Of a stretch of 64,000 bases of DNA, positions 36,389 through 45,849 are shown in pieces; within the stretch, counting starts at the first letter, position 1; every line of letters starts with the position of its first letter. The stretch spans positions 3,651,001 through 3,715,000 of the forward strand of contig NZ_JAQNDO010000001.1 in NCBI RefSeq assembly GCF_028369105.1. The letters are read 5' to 3'. The stretch is from Polyangium mundeleinium (lineage in GTDB: Bacteria > Myxococcota_A > Polyangia > Polyangiales > Polyangiaceae). The position numbers and the translations under genes are program-made. Below the pieces are notes generated by a model. The model had not been told where the DNA came from. It saw only the letters and a list, made by a program, of their open reading frames with translations, and searched no databases.

Positions 36389-38242
36389 ATGCACTGCCCC
36401 GAGTGCGGGACCAAGAGGAGCCCCGGCGCCGCCACCTGTGGCGCGTGCGGCTTCGTGCTGGCCACGCTCGAGCCGGCGCAGAAAGGCGCCGCCGTCGCGC
36501 GCACCATGATGGGCGTGTCGCTCTCGGACCTCGCCAAGGGCCCGAACGCAGCCCAGGAGGTCGATCCCGACGCGCCGACGCTCATCAAGCCCGGCGCGAA
36601 AGGTCCAGCGAAGCCCGTCGTCCCGCCGCCGCCCGAGAACCGCACGATCGTCGGCATGCCCGCGCTCGCGCCGTCCGGCGACGCGAAGCCCACGCCCGCG
36701 CAAGCCCCCGCGCAGACGCTGCTCGGCGTGGCCGCCCCGAAGGCCGTGGCCTCCGGCGCTTCGCCTGCCGTCAAGGCGCCGCCGCCGGCGGAGGGCACGT
36801 TGCTCGGCGTGGCGCGGCCGGGGATCGCGCCGCTCCGCGCGACGGATCCAAGCGCCGGTCCCGCGCGGGAGGGTCGCGCGCGCGAGATGCCACACGAGCT
36901 CGGCGCGACGATCGTGCCCGACGTGATGGAGCGGCTCCGCAGCGGCAACCCGCGGCCGAACGTCCGCGACAAGCTCGCGCGCAAGCGCCTCGTCCTGCCA
37001 CCCGTGCAGCCACGCGGCGAGATTCCACGCGAGCGCGTGCGCAAGAACCGAAGGCGCGCGCTGCCGGTGATCGTCACGGCTGGCTTGCTCGTGGTGTTCG
37101 CCGGGATCTTCGCGGTGTTCTACACGAGCCCGCCGCCGCTCACGGCGCGCGTAAAAGCGACGCCGGAGGGGCGCGAGGCCGTGGAGATCGAGTGTCCGAG
37201 CTGCCCCGACGGCACGAAGGTGCAGATCAACGCGGCGAGCGCGGACGTGAAGAAACAGACGGCGCTCGTGACCCTGCCCGCGCCGCTCGCGCTCGGCGAG
37301 AACCGGCTCAAGGTCTCGCTCGACAGGCCCGGCAGCGGGCGCGACGAGTCCGTGGGTGTGACGGTGCACGTGAGTTATCGGCTCCGGCCCGATCTCACGG
37401 GGCTCGCCAACGAAAAACCGTCGGTGCACGTGGCCGTGGAGGCCGTGGGCGGGACGGAGATCACGATCGACGGCAAGCCCGCAGCGGTGAAGGACGGGCC
37501 CGCGGTGCACGTGATCGACGTGGCCTCGGACTGCACGGGCCCCGCCGACGAACCCGCGACCTTGAAGCGGCGCGTGCCGTACATCGTGAAGACGGAAGGC
37601 GGCACGCGTGAAGAGGGCGCGGTCGACGTCGCGGTGGGGATCGTGCCGCTGCACATCGACGCGCCGGGCGCGCGCGTGATCGTGGAGGGCGAGACGTTCG
37701 TGCTCGCGGGGCGCACGATGAAGGGCGCGGAGGTGCTCGCCGCGGGCAAGCCGATCCAGGTGTCGGCGGATGGATCGTTCGCGCAGCGGATGAGCGTGTC
37801 GTCGGTGGGATCGACGAACATCGAGGTGCGCGCGAAGGCGCCCGGGATGGCGCCGCGGATCGTGCCGATCGCGGTGCGGCGCGTGGAGAAGCTCGCGGCG
37901 GCGGCGCAGGAGTTCATGGCGGACAAACCGCTCGGCTTCACGGCGTTCGCGGCGGCGCAGGCGAGCGACGTGGGCAAGCCCGCGGTGGTGTCGGGTGAGA
38001 TCGTCGACGCGCGGACGCAGAACCACCAGACGATCTTCTTGCTCGACGTGCCGGCGAAGGAGGGCTGTCCGAAGGGGCAAGGCCCTTGCCGCGTGCGACT
38101 CGTGCACGGGTTTCCGAACCCGGCGAAGGCAGGCGACGTGATCACGGCGTACGGTCAGCTCGGCAAGCCGTGGAGCGCGCCGGGCAGCAGCGTGGTGCCC
38201 GAGATCCAGGTGGCGTTCACGATGCCCGGAGAGCGGAGATGA
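36389..38242 (+). CDS. Zinc-ribbon membrane protein with PEGA-like extracytoplasmic domains
   Basis: A 617-residue protein. The N-terminal zinc ribbon is CPECGTKRSPGAATCGACG (residues 3-21). A linker follows with repeated short motifs (ARTMMGVSL, NRTIVGMPAL, AQTLLGVAA, EGTLLGVARP). One transmembrane helix lies near 231-252 (PVIVTAGLLVVFAGIFAVFY). Then come beta-rich domains outside (VHVAVEAVGGTEITIDGKPA; IHIDAPGAR-like). The repeated T-x-x-G-V/M motifs resemble phospho-threonine or FHA-binding linkers seen in myxobacterial proteins, which is inference. The start is ATG 36389, or GTG 36386. It is coupled to the next gene by ATGA. Confidence 0.78.
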   Translation: MHCPECGTKRSPGAATCGACGFVLATLEPAQKGAAVARTMMGVSLSDLAKGPNAAQEVDPDAPTLIKPGAKGPAKPVVPPPPENRTIVGMPALAPSGDAKPTPAQAPAQTLLGVAAPKAVASGASPAVKAPPPAEGTLLGVARPGIAPLRATDPSAGPAREGRAREMPHELGATIVPDVMERLRSGNPRPNVRDKLARKRLVLPPVQPRGEIPRERVRKNRRRALPVIVTAGLLVVFAGIFAVFYTSPPPLTARVKATPEGREAVEIECPSCPDGTKVQINAASADVKKQTALVTLPAPLALGENRLKVSLDRPGSGRDESVGVTVHVSYRLRPDLTGLANEKPSVHVAVEAVGGTEITIDGKPAAVKDGPAVHVIDVASDCTGPADEPATLKRRVPYIVKTEGGTREEGAVDVAVGIVPLHIDAPGARVIVEGETFVLAGRTMKGAEVLAAGKPIQVSADGSFAQRMSVSSVGSTNIEVRAKAPGMAPRIVPIAVRRVEKLAAAAQEFMADKPLGFTAFAAAQASDVGKPAVVSGEIVDARTQNHQTIFLLDVPAKEGCPKGQGPCRVRLVHGFPNPAKAGDVITAYGQLGKPWSAPGSSVVPEIQVAFTMPGERR

Positions 38243-39504
38243 GCATGAAGACACCGTCGCGTCTGGGGACGGCGCTCGCCGTGGTCGCAGGTTTGCTCGC
38301 GCAGCCCGCGCCCGAGAGCGCGCGCGCGGAGGGGATCGACACGACGCGGCCGTACACGGTGGTCGTGGGTCCGCCGCGGGGGCACGCGCCGAGCGAGCGG
38401 GTGGACGCGCGGCGGACGGGGCAGAGCAAGTCGCGGCTGCCGTTCCCGCCGGTCGACAAGTGGCGCAGGCACGCCGGCGGTACGATCGAGGTGCCGCCGG
38501 TCGTGGACGAGGCGGGTCGGATCTACGTGGCCATGAGCCTGCCGGAGGTGGTCGCGTACGCGCCCGACGGCAAGGAGGTCTTCCGGACGCGGCTCGGCAG
38601 CGCGCCGGCCATCGCGCCGCCGGTGCTGACGAGCGACGGGACGCTCCTGCTCGTGACGAGCGCAGGCACGGCGGTGGGCCTCGGGCGCGACGGTCGCGTG
38701 CGCTTCGCGACGCCGCTCGGGCAACGAGGCCGCGACCTCGACGTGGCGCCGCTCGCGCGTTCGGATGGAAGCGTGGTCATCGGCGGGCGAGCGCTCGTGG
38801 AGCTCGATCCGAACGGCGGCGTGCGGGCGCGGGCGAGCTTGCCGGAGCGCGCGGTGGGCGCGCTGATCGAGGGGCCGGACGGGACGATCGCGACGGGCGA
38901 GGCGGGCGGGGTGTACGTGTTCCGGCCGCCGAACCCGCCGAAGAAGGTGGGGACGTTCGGCGGGCCGCTGCGGCGCGGGGCCGCGCTCGAAGGCGGGCGG
39001 ACGTTGCTCGCGGTGGTGGGCGGCAAGAGCCTCGTAGGGCTCGACCTGAAGACGGGGCTCACGCACGTGCGGGCCGGGGACGTGGGGCTCGGGACGTACG
39101 ACGAGCCGGTGGCGATCCATCCGCGCGGGTTCGCGATGGTGTCGACGTCGACGGGGCTGCTCTTCGGGATCGATGCCGCAGGCAACGAGCGGCTGCGGAT
39201 GGTGCTGGACAAGGGGGCGCAGCCGACGGGGCCGGATCCGGCGGCGGCGGCAGGGACCGCGGCGGCGACGGGGTTTTTTAATGCGCCGGCGGACGCACGG
39301 TCGAGCCCGGCGCTGCTCGTGGATGCCGAGGGGCGCGTGGCGTTCGCGCGGCACAATGGGCGGGTGGGGGTGGCGCGGCCGGATGGGAACGTGGCGCTCG
39401 CGAGCGAGCGGCTCTGCCCGGCGCCGGTGGCGATGCAGCCGGCAGGCGATGACAAGCTGGTCGTGGTTTGCCGCGATGGCAGCGTCTGGATGCTGGGGAT
39501 CTGA
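38239..39504 (+). CDS. Secreted PQQ-type beta-propeller protein
   Basis: A 421-residue protein with a cleavable signal peptide (LGTALAVVAGLLAQPAPES, cleaved near ARA). It has repeating propeller blades (VDEAGRIYVAMSLPEVVAYA, LTSDGTLLLVTSAGTAVGLG, VDAEGRVAFARHNGRVGVAR). It is probably periplasmic or surface-exposed and scaffolding rather than catalytic. The ATG overlaps the stop of the zinc-ribbon gene (4 bp), so the two are made together and may interact. Confidence 0.8.
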   Translation: MSMKTPSRLGTALAVVAGLLAQPAPESARAEGIDTTRPYTVVVGPPRGHAPSERVDARRTGQSKSRLPFPPVDKWRRHAGGTIEVPPVVDEAGRIYVAMSLPEVVAYAPDGKEVFRTRLGSAPAIAPPVLTSDGTLLLVTSAGTAVGLGRDGRVRFATPLGQRGRDLDVAPLARSDGSVVIGGRALVELDPNGGVRARASLPERAVGALIEGPDGTIATGEAGGVYVFRPPNPPKKVGTFGGPLRRGAALEGGRTLLAVVGGKSLVGLDLKTGLTHVRAGDVGLGTYDEPVAIHPRGFAMVSTSTGLLFGIDAAGNERLRMVLDKGAQPTGPDPAAAAGTAAATGFFNAPADARSSPALLVDAEGRVAFARHNGRVGVARPDGNVALASERLCPAPVAMQPAGDDKLVVVCRDGSVWMLGI

Positions 39505-39506
39505 TT

Positions 39507-40139
39507 TCAGCGCGTGAAGTGGTGCCAGGTCTTCACGTTGACCTGGGAGGGCCGCTGCATGAGCTTGTGCAAGCCGTGCAGGTTCGTGGTGTTGGCATTC
39601 CACGAGGTCACGAGGGAGGCCCAGACGTTGAAGGTCGTGTACCTGCCATTGGCTCGATCGCTCGCGACGCCGCGCATCGTCTCGTAGATGTTCTTGAAGC
39701 GCATGGCCTCGCTCACGAGCAGGGCCATCGAGAGGAAGGGGAGCGAGAGGGTGTTCCAGCTCGTCCCCGTGTGCCCATCGAAGGCGGTGATGGCGTCGAC
39801 GAGCGTCTGCCGGGTGATCGCCGCACCCTTCGCGGTCGTGCTCACGTGCGCATAGTTCACCGACATGGTGAGGCGGGTGTTGTACGTCGAGGGGGCCTGG
39901 TCGTGGAAGGCGAACACGTGGTTCGCCGCGTTCTTGAAGCCGACCAGATAAAGATCACTCTGGCGCAGGTAGAGGACGCAGCTCGGGCCGGTCAGCCCAT
40001 CCTTGACGGTAATGGTGTGCTGCTGGGTGGAGGAGGTGTCGCAAAACCGGTACCCGGCGTGGCTGGTCTTCGTGAGCGAATGCCACATCGCCATGTGACT
40101 GGAATGGTAGTTCGAGATGTCGAGGTCGTAGTTGGCCAT
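39507..40139 (-). CDS. Ribosome-inactivating-protein (rRNA N-glycosidase) homologue
   Basis: A 210-residue protein matching the ricin A / Shiga A-type RIP fold by motif. Tyr64 lies in SDLYLVGFKNAANHVFAF, Tyr96 in MSVNYAHV, Glu144 and Arg147 in LLVSEAMRFKNIYETMRG, and Trp173 in FNVWASL. These correspond to ricin Tyr80, Tyr123, Glu177, Arg180 and Trp211 in order and rough spacing. Such enzymes remove one adenine from the sarcin-ricin loop of 23S/28S rRNA. There is no signal peptide and no B-subunit-like gene nearby. GGAGGA lies 9-10 bases before the ATG at 40139. It could be an anti-eukaryote or predation effector. It is convergent with the propeller gene, two bases apart. Confidence 0.8.
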   Translation of the reverse strand: MANYDLDISNYHSSHMAMWHSLTKTSHAGYRFCDTSSTQQHTITVKDGLTGPSCVLYLRQSDLYLVGFKNAANHVFAFHDQAPSTYNTRLTMSVNYAHVSTTAKGAAITRQTLVDAITAFDGHTGTSWNTLSLPFLSMALLVSEAMRFKNIYETMRGVASDRANGRYTTFNVWASLVTSWNANTTNLHGLHKLMQRPSQVNVKTWHHFTR

Positions 40140-40224
40140 CGCGGGGCGTCCTCCGAGGAGCGCGAAATGGAGAGGGGGGGATGCCAGGCTACCCGACGCT
40201 CGTGGCGGCTGGCAAGATGCGCGC

Positions 40225-41779
40225 TCAGGCGATCGGGATTCGACAGACGAACCGCGCGCCGCCGCCGTCGGCGCGCTCCAGGGTGAGCGCGCCGCCGTGG
40301 CGCCGGGCGATGTCGCTCGAGATGGAGAGCCCGAGGCCCGTGCCCTGGCCGCGGGGTTTGGTGGTGAAGAAGGGCTCGAAGATGCGGCTCGCGAGGTCGT
40401 CGGGGACACCCGGGCCATTGTCGCTGACGGCGACGAGGGCCGCGCCGCCGTCGCGCCGGGCCTCGATGAGGATGCGCGGCGTCGGTTTGTCGGGCCGGCC
40501 GTCGGTTTCGAGGGCCTGAAGGGCATTGACGAGCAGGTTCATGCAGACCTGGCTCATCTCGCCCGAGCGGCAGAGGACCTCGGGCACGTCGCCGTACCGT
40601 TTTTCGACCTCGATGCCGGCGTCGCGCAGGCGGCGGCCGAGCAGGACGAGGGTCTCCTCGATGCCGGCGACGAGGTCCGTGGGCACGACCTCGCCGGGCG
40701 TCCGGGAAAAACTCTTGAGGTTGCCGACGATGCGGACCGCGCGGTCGCTGGCGCGGCGGAGCAGGTGCGAGATGCCGATGAGGTCTTCGAGGGCGGCGTC
40801 GACGTCGAGCTCTTTCATGGTGCGTTCGAGCTCGAGCCGCCGCGCAGGAGAGAGCTCGGGCAAGGCCGCGCCCGCGGTCCCAGGCGCGCTGATAAAAGGA
40901 GACGCCAAACGCGAAGAGAATGCCGAGGCAGATCTGCATGGCGGCGTCGGCGAGGGTCCAGGCGGCGCGGCCGGGTCGGGCATAAAAGACGCCGATGGTG
41001 ATGAAGGCCGACCAGACGGTGAAGTTCAGGTAGGAGAGGGTGCTCGGCAGGGCCTCGGCCTGGGCGAGGGCGCGCTCGTGAAGGGCGCGGTCGCCGGTCG
41101 GGCCGGCGGCGAGGGCGCGGGCGACGCGGCGGGTGGCGGGGCGGATGGCGAACGTGAAGCCGATGGTGCCGACGAGGGCGAGGGCCGGGACGAATTCGAG
41201 CCAGGCCTTGAAGAGGACGGGGCTCTGCGTGCGGAGGAAGGCGACGCAAAAGAGCATGAGGGTGTGGCCGCCGACGATGCCGGCGACCATGGCGGACTCG
41301 GCGAGTTTGTCGCGGAGGTTGCCGATGTCGGTGGAGGCTTCGGTGTGGGGGGTTTGGCCGAGCGTCGCTGTCGTCGTCTCCGCGGGAATCAGGCGGCGAT
41401 AGAAGGCGCGACGGATGCCGCCGGCCATGAGGCCGAAGCCGGCGGCGGCGAAGAGGACGCGGGGGCCGATGTGCGGGACGAGGGGGCTGACCGCGAGGGG
41501 CCACGAGAGCGTGCGGACGAGGGCGGCGACGAAGAGGCCCCGGGGGCCACGGCGGACGAGGGCCGGGCCGGCGAGGGCGGAGAGGGAGAGGGAGACGAGG
41601 CCGACGGTGATGGCGAGGGGCAGGGCCGCGGAGAGGGCGTCGGGGACGACGGTCCAGACGAAGAGGAGCGCGGAGAAGGCTTCCCAGGCGGCGGCGAGCA
41701 GCTCGGCCTGCAGGTGGCTCGGGGCCTTCGGAGGGCGGATGGTGGAGGGCGGGGGGAGGGTGCGGCGCTGCGGAGCCAT
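40225..41779 (-). pseudogene. Sensor histidine kinase interrupted by a frameshift
   Basis: The 5' part, read from the ATG at 41779, encodes an N-terminal multi-helix membrane sensor (AFSALLFVWTVVPDALSAAL; KLAESAMVAGIVGGHTLMLF; FVPALALVGTIGFTFAI) and keeps sense up to about 40880 (FYQRAWDRG). The 3' part is in another frame and encodes the kinase core. That core starts LPELSPARRLELERTMKELD, with a phospho-acceptor-like HLLRRASDRAVRIV, N-box QVCMNLLVNALQAL, G1 SDNGPGVPDD, F-box IFEPFFTTK and G2 GQGTGLGLSI, ending at 40225. The two join within roughly 40850-40985 with a one-base excess. It is either a real frameshift, an assembly error, or two separate polypeptides. Confidence 0.65.
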
Positions 41780-41861
41780 GGAGCGTGGAGCGATGCTACG
41801 GGTTTTTCGGCGCGGCGGAGTTGCGCCGGCGGGCGAATCCGGGGCATAGCTGGGGGGCAGG

Positions 41862-43433
41862 ATGCGCGGCTACCTTCTCGCACCGTTCGTGCTCGCGTTC
41901 GGATGTGGCCCGGCGGAGCCCGCGCTCGCGCCGCCGCGGGAGGCGCCCGTCGCCGTGGTCGCGACCGCGCCCGCTGCCGCTGCCGCTGCCGCTCCCGCTT
42001 CCGCTTCCGCTGCCGCTTCCGCTTCCGCTCCGGTGGCCGAACCCGCGCCGGTGGCTCCTTCCGGCCCGCGCCTTTATGCCGTCGAGGGCATTCCCTGGAT
42101 TTTCCCCACGCCCGAGAAAAAGGGCGAGCGCTACCTCGGGTACATCCGGGTCGGTGAATCGGTCGCGTTGAAAAAGCCGGAGCCCGTGCGCGGGGCCGGG
42201 TGCGCGCGGGGGTTCTGGGCGATCGAGCCGCGCGGGTACGTCTGCAACGACCCCCTCGTCTCGCGCGAGCCTCCGCCCGAGGTCCGGCCCGCGTTCGACG
42301 CGACGTTGCCCGCGGCCGGGCCCTTCCCCTACAAATACGCCATCTCCAATGGCGCGCCCATGTACAACCGCGTGCCCACGCCGCGCGAGCAGGCGCGCAT
42401 CGAGCGGCTCCTCGGCCCCGCGGGCAAGTTCGAGCCGCTTTCCAAGTTCCTCTCCGCCCACGAGGACCTCGCCGATCCCCAGCCGATCCGCCCCGCCGAC
42501 GCGCTGCCCGTGTTCCTCGAAGGCGGTAAAATGGTGCGTCCGGGTCGTTTCGATCTCGTGCGGCAGAACATTCCGCATGGGTCCATGCTCTCGTACACGA
42601 AGGCGTTCTCCGCCGAGGGACGCACGTTCCTGCTCTCGGTGGACCTCACGGTCGTGCCCGCCGACCGTGTGCGCCCGTTCCGCCCGAGCACGTTCCACGG
42701 CGTCCGCCTCGGCGAGGACGTCTCCTTGCCCCTCGCCTGGTTCCGCAAATCGCCGCGCGCGAAATGGCGCAAGCTCCCGGACGGCGCCCTGGAGCGCACC
42801 GGGACGTCGTACCCCGCGCGCTCGTATGTGATGCTGACGGGTCATTCCACGGAGCACGCGGGGGCCACGTACCTCGAAACGAAGGAGCGCGAGGGCGGGC
42901 AACCCGTGTGGGTGGAGCAAGGTGATGCGACCGTCGTCGAGCCGCGGCAAAAGCTGCCGTTCGGCGTGCGCGACGGGACGAAGTGGGTGCACGTGCGGAT
43001 CACGCAAGGCACGCTCGTCGCGTACGAGGGGCTCACGCCCGTGTTCGCCACGCTCATTTCGCCGGGATCGGGCGGCGTGCCGGTGAAGGGGATCGACAAC
43101 GTGAAGGCGAGCACGACGCCGACCGGGACGTTTTACGTGACGTTCAAGGACAAGGCTGCCACGATGTCGCCCGAAAAAGGCGAGGATCGCTCGTTCTGGA
43201 TCGCCGACGTCCCTCACACGCAGTATTTCCACCCGCCCTTCGCGCTCCACGCGGCCTACTGGCACGAGCGTTTCGGCGAACCGACGAGCGCCGGCTGCGT
43301 GAACCTCTCGCCGATCGACGCCGAAACGCTGTTTCATTGGAGCGACCCGCCCGTGCCCCCCGGCTGGCAGGGCGCCGCGGGCGCCGGCGCCCCGGAGAAC
43401 GGGCCGACAACGGCGGTCGTGATTTCGAGGTAG
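41862..43433 (+). CDS. L,D-transpeptidase (YkuD) lipoprotein
   Basis: A 523-residue protein. It has a lipoprotein signal (LLAPFVLAFGC), an Ala/Pro/Ser linker encoded by GC-rich repeats (41960-42040), then SH3-like and unknown domains, and a C-terminal YkuD catalytic domain. Diagnostic elements are TPTGTFYVTFKDK, IADVPHTQYFHP, and the active-site segment HERFGEPTSAGCVNLSPIDA, in which Cys is the nucleophile and the HG-like motif is partly replaced. It is predicted to cross-link peptidoglycan or attach outer-membrane lipoproteins. Monocistronic by spacing. Confidence 0.88.
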   Translation: MRGYLLAPFVLAFGCGPAEPALAPPREAPVAVVATAPAAAAAAAPASASAAASASAPVAEPAPVAPSGPRLYAVEGIPWIFPTPEKKGERYLGYIRVGESVALKKPEPVRGAGCARGFWAIEPRGYVCNDPLVSREPPPEVRPAFDATLPAAGPFPYKYAISNGAPMYNRVPTPREQARIERLLGPAGKFEPLSKFLSAHEDLADPQPIRPADALPVFLEGGKMVRPGRFDLVRQNIPHGSMLSYTKAFSAEGRTFLLSVDLTVVPADRVRPFRPSTFHGVRLGEDVSLPLAWFRKSPRAKWRKLPDGALERTGTSYPARSYVMLTGHSTEHAGATYLETKEREGGQPVWVEQGDATVVEPRQKLPFGVRDGTKWVHVRITQGTLVAYEGLTPVFATLISPGSGGVPVKGIDNVKASTTPTGTFYVTFKDKAATMSPEKGEDRSFWIADVPHTQYFHPPFALHAAYWHERFGEPTSAGCVNLSPIDAETLFHWSDPPVPPGWQGAAGAGAPENGPTTAVVISR

Positions 43434-43487
43434 GATCGTCACTTGCTGCCTTGCGTCACGTGGAACCGATGGCCATCGTGAGGCCTC

Positions 43488-43877
43488 ATGCGAACCGAGA
43501 TCCGACGCAGCACCTGGGTCAAGCCCCTCCTCTCCGTATTCGGCGGAACGGCCGAGCGATCGTACGTCGACATCAAAGGCGACGAGATCCACGTTCGGTT
43601 CGGCTGGCTCTTCGACGAGCGGATCCCGCTCTCGCGCGTCACCTCGGTCGAGCGCGCGCGCTGGCCGCTGCTCGGCGGGCTCGGCTGGCGGACCAATTTC
43701 GTCGATACCGTCGCGGTCGTCGGGTCGTACGACGACGTGGTGCGCATCCGGCTCGCGCAGGCCCAGCCGATGCGCGTGCTCCTGCGCGTGCCGGCCGAGA
43801 CGCTGTATGTCTCGGTCGAGGATCCGGACGCGTTCGTCGCCGAGGTCCGGCGCCGGATCGCCTCGCGGGTGTCCTGA
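43488..43877 (+). CDS. Hypothetical beta-rich protein
   Basis: A 129-residue protein of unknown family, probably a PH-like beta fold (YVDIKGDEIHVRFGWLFDER, then IPLSRVTSVERARWPLLG; RVLLRVPAETLYVSVEDPDA). It directly precedes the alpha/beta hydrolase gene with one base between stop and start, so the two are probably co-translated. Confidence 0.7.
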   Translation: MRTEIRRSTWVKPLLSVFGGTAERSYVDIKGDEIHVRFGWLFDERIPLSRVTSVERARWPLLGGLGWRTNFVDTVAVVGSYDDVVRIRLAQAQPMRVLLRVPAETLYVSVEDPDAFVAEVRRRIASRVS

Positions 43878-43878
43878 G

Positions 43879-44811
43879 ATGAGCTTCCCCGCGTTTCACC
43901 CGTTCCGCTCCGCCGAGGCCCGCGAACGGTTCCTCGCCCGTTACGACGAGCGCGCCGCGCGCTGGCCCGTCCCCTGCGAAGGCCGCGAGGTCGATACATC
44001 CCTCGGACGCACGTTCGTCCGGGTGAGCGGACGCGCGGGGGCCCCGCCGCTCGTGCTCTTGCACGGGATCTCGGGCAGCTCGCTCCAATGGGGTCCGAAC
44101 GTCGCCAAGCTCGCCGAGCGATTCGAGGTCTTCGCCGTCGACGGCATTCACGACTGCGGCCGGAGCGTGTATTCGAGGTTCGCGAAGGAGGGGCACGAGT
44201 ACGCGTCCTGGCTCGACGAGGTCGTGACGGGTCTTGGGATCCGGTCCGAGTTCGCGCTCGCGGGGCTCTCGTACGGCGGGTGGATCGCGAGCCAGTATGG
44301 GCTGCGATATCCCCAGCGGGTGCGAGGGCTCGTGCTCGTCGCGCCGGCGAACACCGTGTTGCCCATCGTGGGGACCTGGATTGCGCGTGCCATTTTGACC
44401 GCCCTGCCCATTCCGTGGCTCACACGGAGCTTCATGCAATGGATGCTCGCGGACACGGCGGCGCAGGGCGAGGTGGGCCGGAAGCTCGTCGAGGAGGTGT
44501 CCGGAGACTCCTACCTGGCCGCGCGATGTTTCGCGTCGAAGCCCGTGGTGCAGCCGACGGTGTTACGTGACGAGGAGCTCCAGTCGTTGCCCCGGCCGAC
44601 GTTCCTGATCGTGGGGGAAAACGAGACGATCTATTCGGCGAAGGACGCGATCGCGCGGGTGAAGCGCGTCGCGCCGCACATCCAGACGGAGCTCGTGCCG
44701 AACGCGGGGCACGATGTCACGCTCGCCCAGGCGGAGCGCTTCAACGCGCTGCTGCTCTCGTGGCTCGGAAAGGGGACGGCTACGGCTTCTCCAGAGGATG
44801 CCTCCAGTTAA
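43879..44811 (+). CDS. Alpha/beta hydrolase
   Basis: A 310-residue hydrolase. It has an HGISG oxyanion motif (LVLLHGISGSSLQWGPN), the nucleophile elbow GLSYGG, a late acidic residue in FLIVGENETIYSAKD and the catalytic His in PNAGHDVTLAQAERF, giving a complete triad. It is probably an esterase or lipase-type enzyme; the substrate is unknown. The ATG at 43879 follows the preceding stop by one base. The 3' end overlaps the convergent membrane-protein gene by 32 bp. Confidence 0.88.
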   Translation: MSFPAFHPFRSAEARERFLARYDERAARWPVPCEGREVDTSLGRTFVRVSGRAGAPPLVLLHGISGSSLQWGPNVAKLAERFEVFAVDGIHDCGRSVYSRFAKEGHEYASWLDEVVTGLGIRSEFALAGLSYGGWIASQYGLRYPQRVRGLVLVAPANTVLPIVGTWIARAILTALPIPWLTRSFMQWMLADTAAQGEVGRKLVEEVSGDSYLAARCFASKPVVQPTVLRDEELQSLPRPTFLIVGENETIYSAKDAIARVKRVAPHIQTELVPNAGHDVTLAQAERFNALLLSWLGKGTATASPEDASS

Positions 44812-45832
44812 CCTGGTAGGCCTCGTACTTGGATGTTCGGCAGGTGAACGCCGGATACCCGACGCCGCACCGCGCCTGAACGTAGACATCGATCGCGAAG
44901 TTCGAATGGGCGACGCCGTGCGCGCCCAGGATCACGCCCATCAGCGCCAAGCTCGTGACCCCACGCCGAACCGCGCGGCGCAGCGCGCCGAGGGCCTGCG
45001 CGGGATTGCCCTGCACGAGCTCGACGGCCCGATCGCGGCTTCGATACGCAGCGGCGCTCCGCGCGAGGCGTGAGGCGACGTCGTCGCCGAGGCCGAGATC
45101 AACGCGCGGTACCATCGGATCCACGAGCGGCGTGGCGCCGTCCTCGTCGGTCTGGAGCCCCGGCGCGAGCGCCACCTGCGCCCGCTTCAAAGCGCGGAGG
45201 TCGGCAGCGAGGACGGCGAGCGTCACGAGGGCCGTCGCGAGCAGGATGAAGAGCGCCGGGAAGGGGGGGGCGCTCTCGGCCATTCGCGCCGCAGGCCAGT
45301 CGAGGGCCGCGAGCAGCGTGGCCGCGGAGAGGGCGGCCGCGAGGATCCCCCACACGGCGCGGCGATCGCTGTCCGCGACGATCGAGCCGAGGCGGGCCCG
45401 CTGGGCGCGGCGCGCGGACGCGAGGACGAGCAGGCAAACAGGCAGGAAGAGGACCGCGGAAAAGGCCCCGCTCACGGCGCCGCCGAGCGTGCCGCCGTGC
45501 GCGTCGTCGAGGCCCGCGACGAGCGCGCCGGCCGCGGCGCCCGCGAGGAGCACGATGAAGACGTGGTACCCGAGCCGGTCCGTCCGCGAGCGGCTCTCCG
45601 GGTCGGAGGCTTCGAGCTCGTACCAATAACGCCATCCGAGGCAAAGCTTCTTCAGGAGGACGCCGGTGGCGGCGGCGATGAGCGTGGTGCCGAGGGCCGC
45701 GAGGGGTTTGACCTCGTCGTACGTGACGCCAAGGAGCGGGTTCGCGAGCAGGCCCGCGGAGAGCCATCCGGCAGCGGCGCCGGCGATCGCGAACGGGGGA
45801 GCGAGCTTCGGAAAACGGGATCCGTCGGCCAT
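44780..45832 (-). CDS. Multi-pass membrane protein of unknown function
   Basis: A 350-residue protein with about six hydrophobic helices (FAIAGAAAGWLSAGLLANPL; LAALGTTLIAAATGVLLKKL; GYHVFIVLLAGAAAGALVAG; FSAVLFLPVCLLVLASARR; FPALFILLATALVTLAVLAA; SLALMGVILGAHGVAH). No family was recognised. The ATG at 45832 is followed at once by MADGSRFP. It lies downstream of the four-hairpin block in the direction of transcription. Confidence 0.75.
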   Translation of the reverse strand: MADGSRFPKLAPPFAIAGAAAGWLSAGLLANPLLGVTYDEVKPLAALGTTLIAAATGVLLKKLCLGWRYWYELEASDPESRSRTDRLGYHVFIVLLAGAAAGALVAGLDDAHGGTLGGAVSGAFSAVLFLPVCLLVLASARRAQRARLGSIVADSDRRAVWGILAAALSAATLLAALDWPAARMAESAPPFPALFILLATALVTLAVLAADLRALKRAQVALAPGLQTDEDGATPLVDPMVPRVDLGLGDDVASRLARSAAAYRSRDRAVELVQGNPAQALGALRRAVRRGVTSLALMGVILGAHGVAHSNFAIDVYVQARCGVGYPAFTCRTSKYEAYQVNWRHPLEKP

Positions 45833-45849
45833 CGGTGCCTCCTTGTCCC

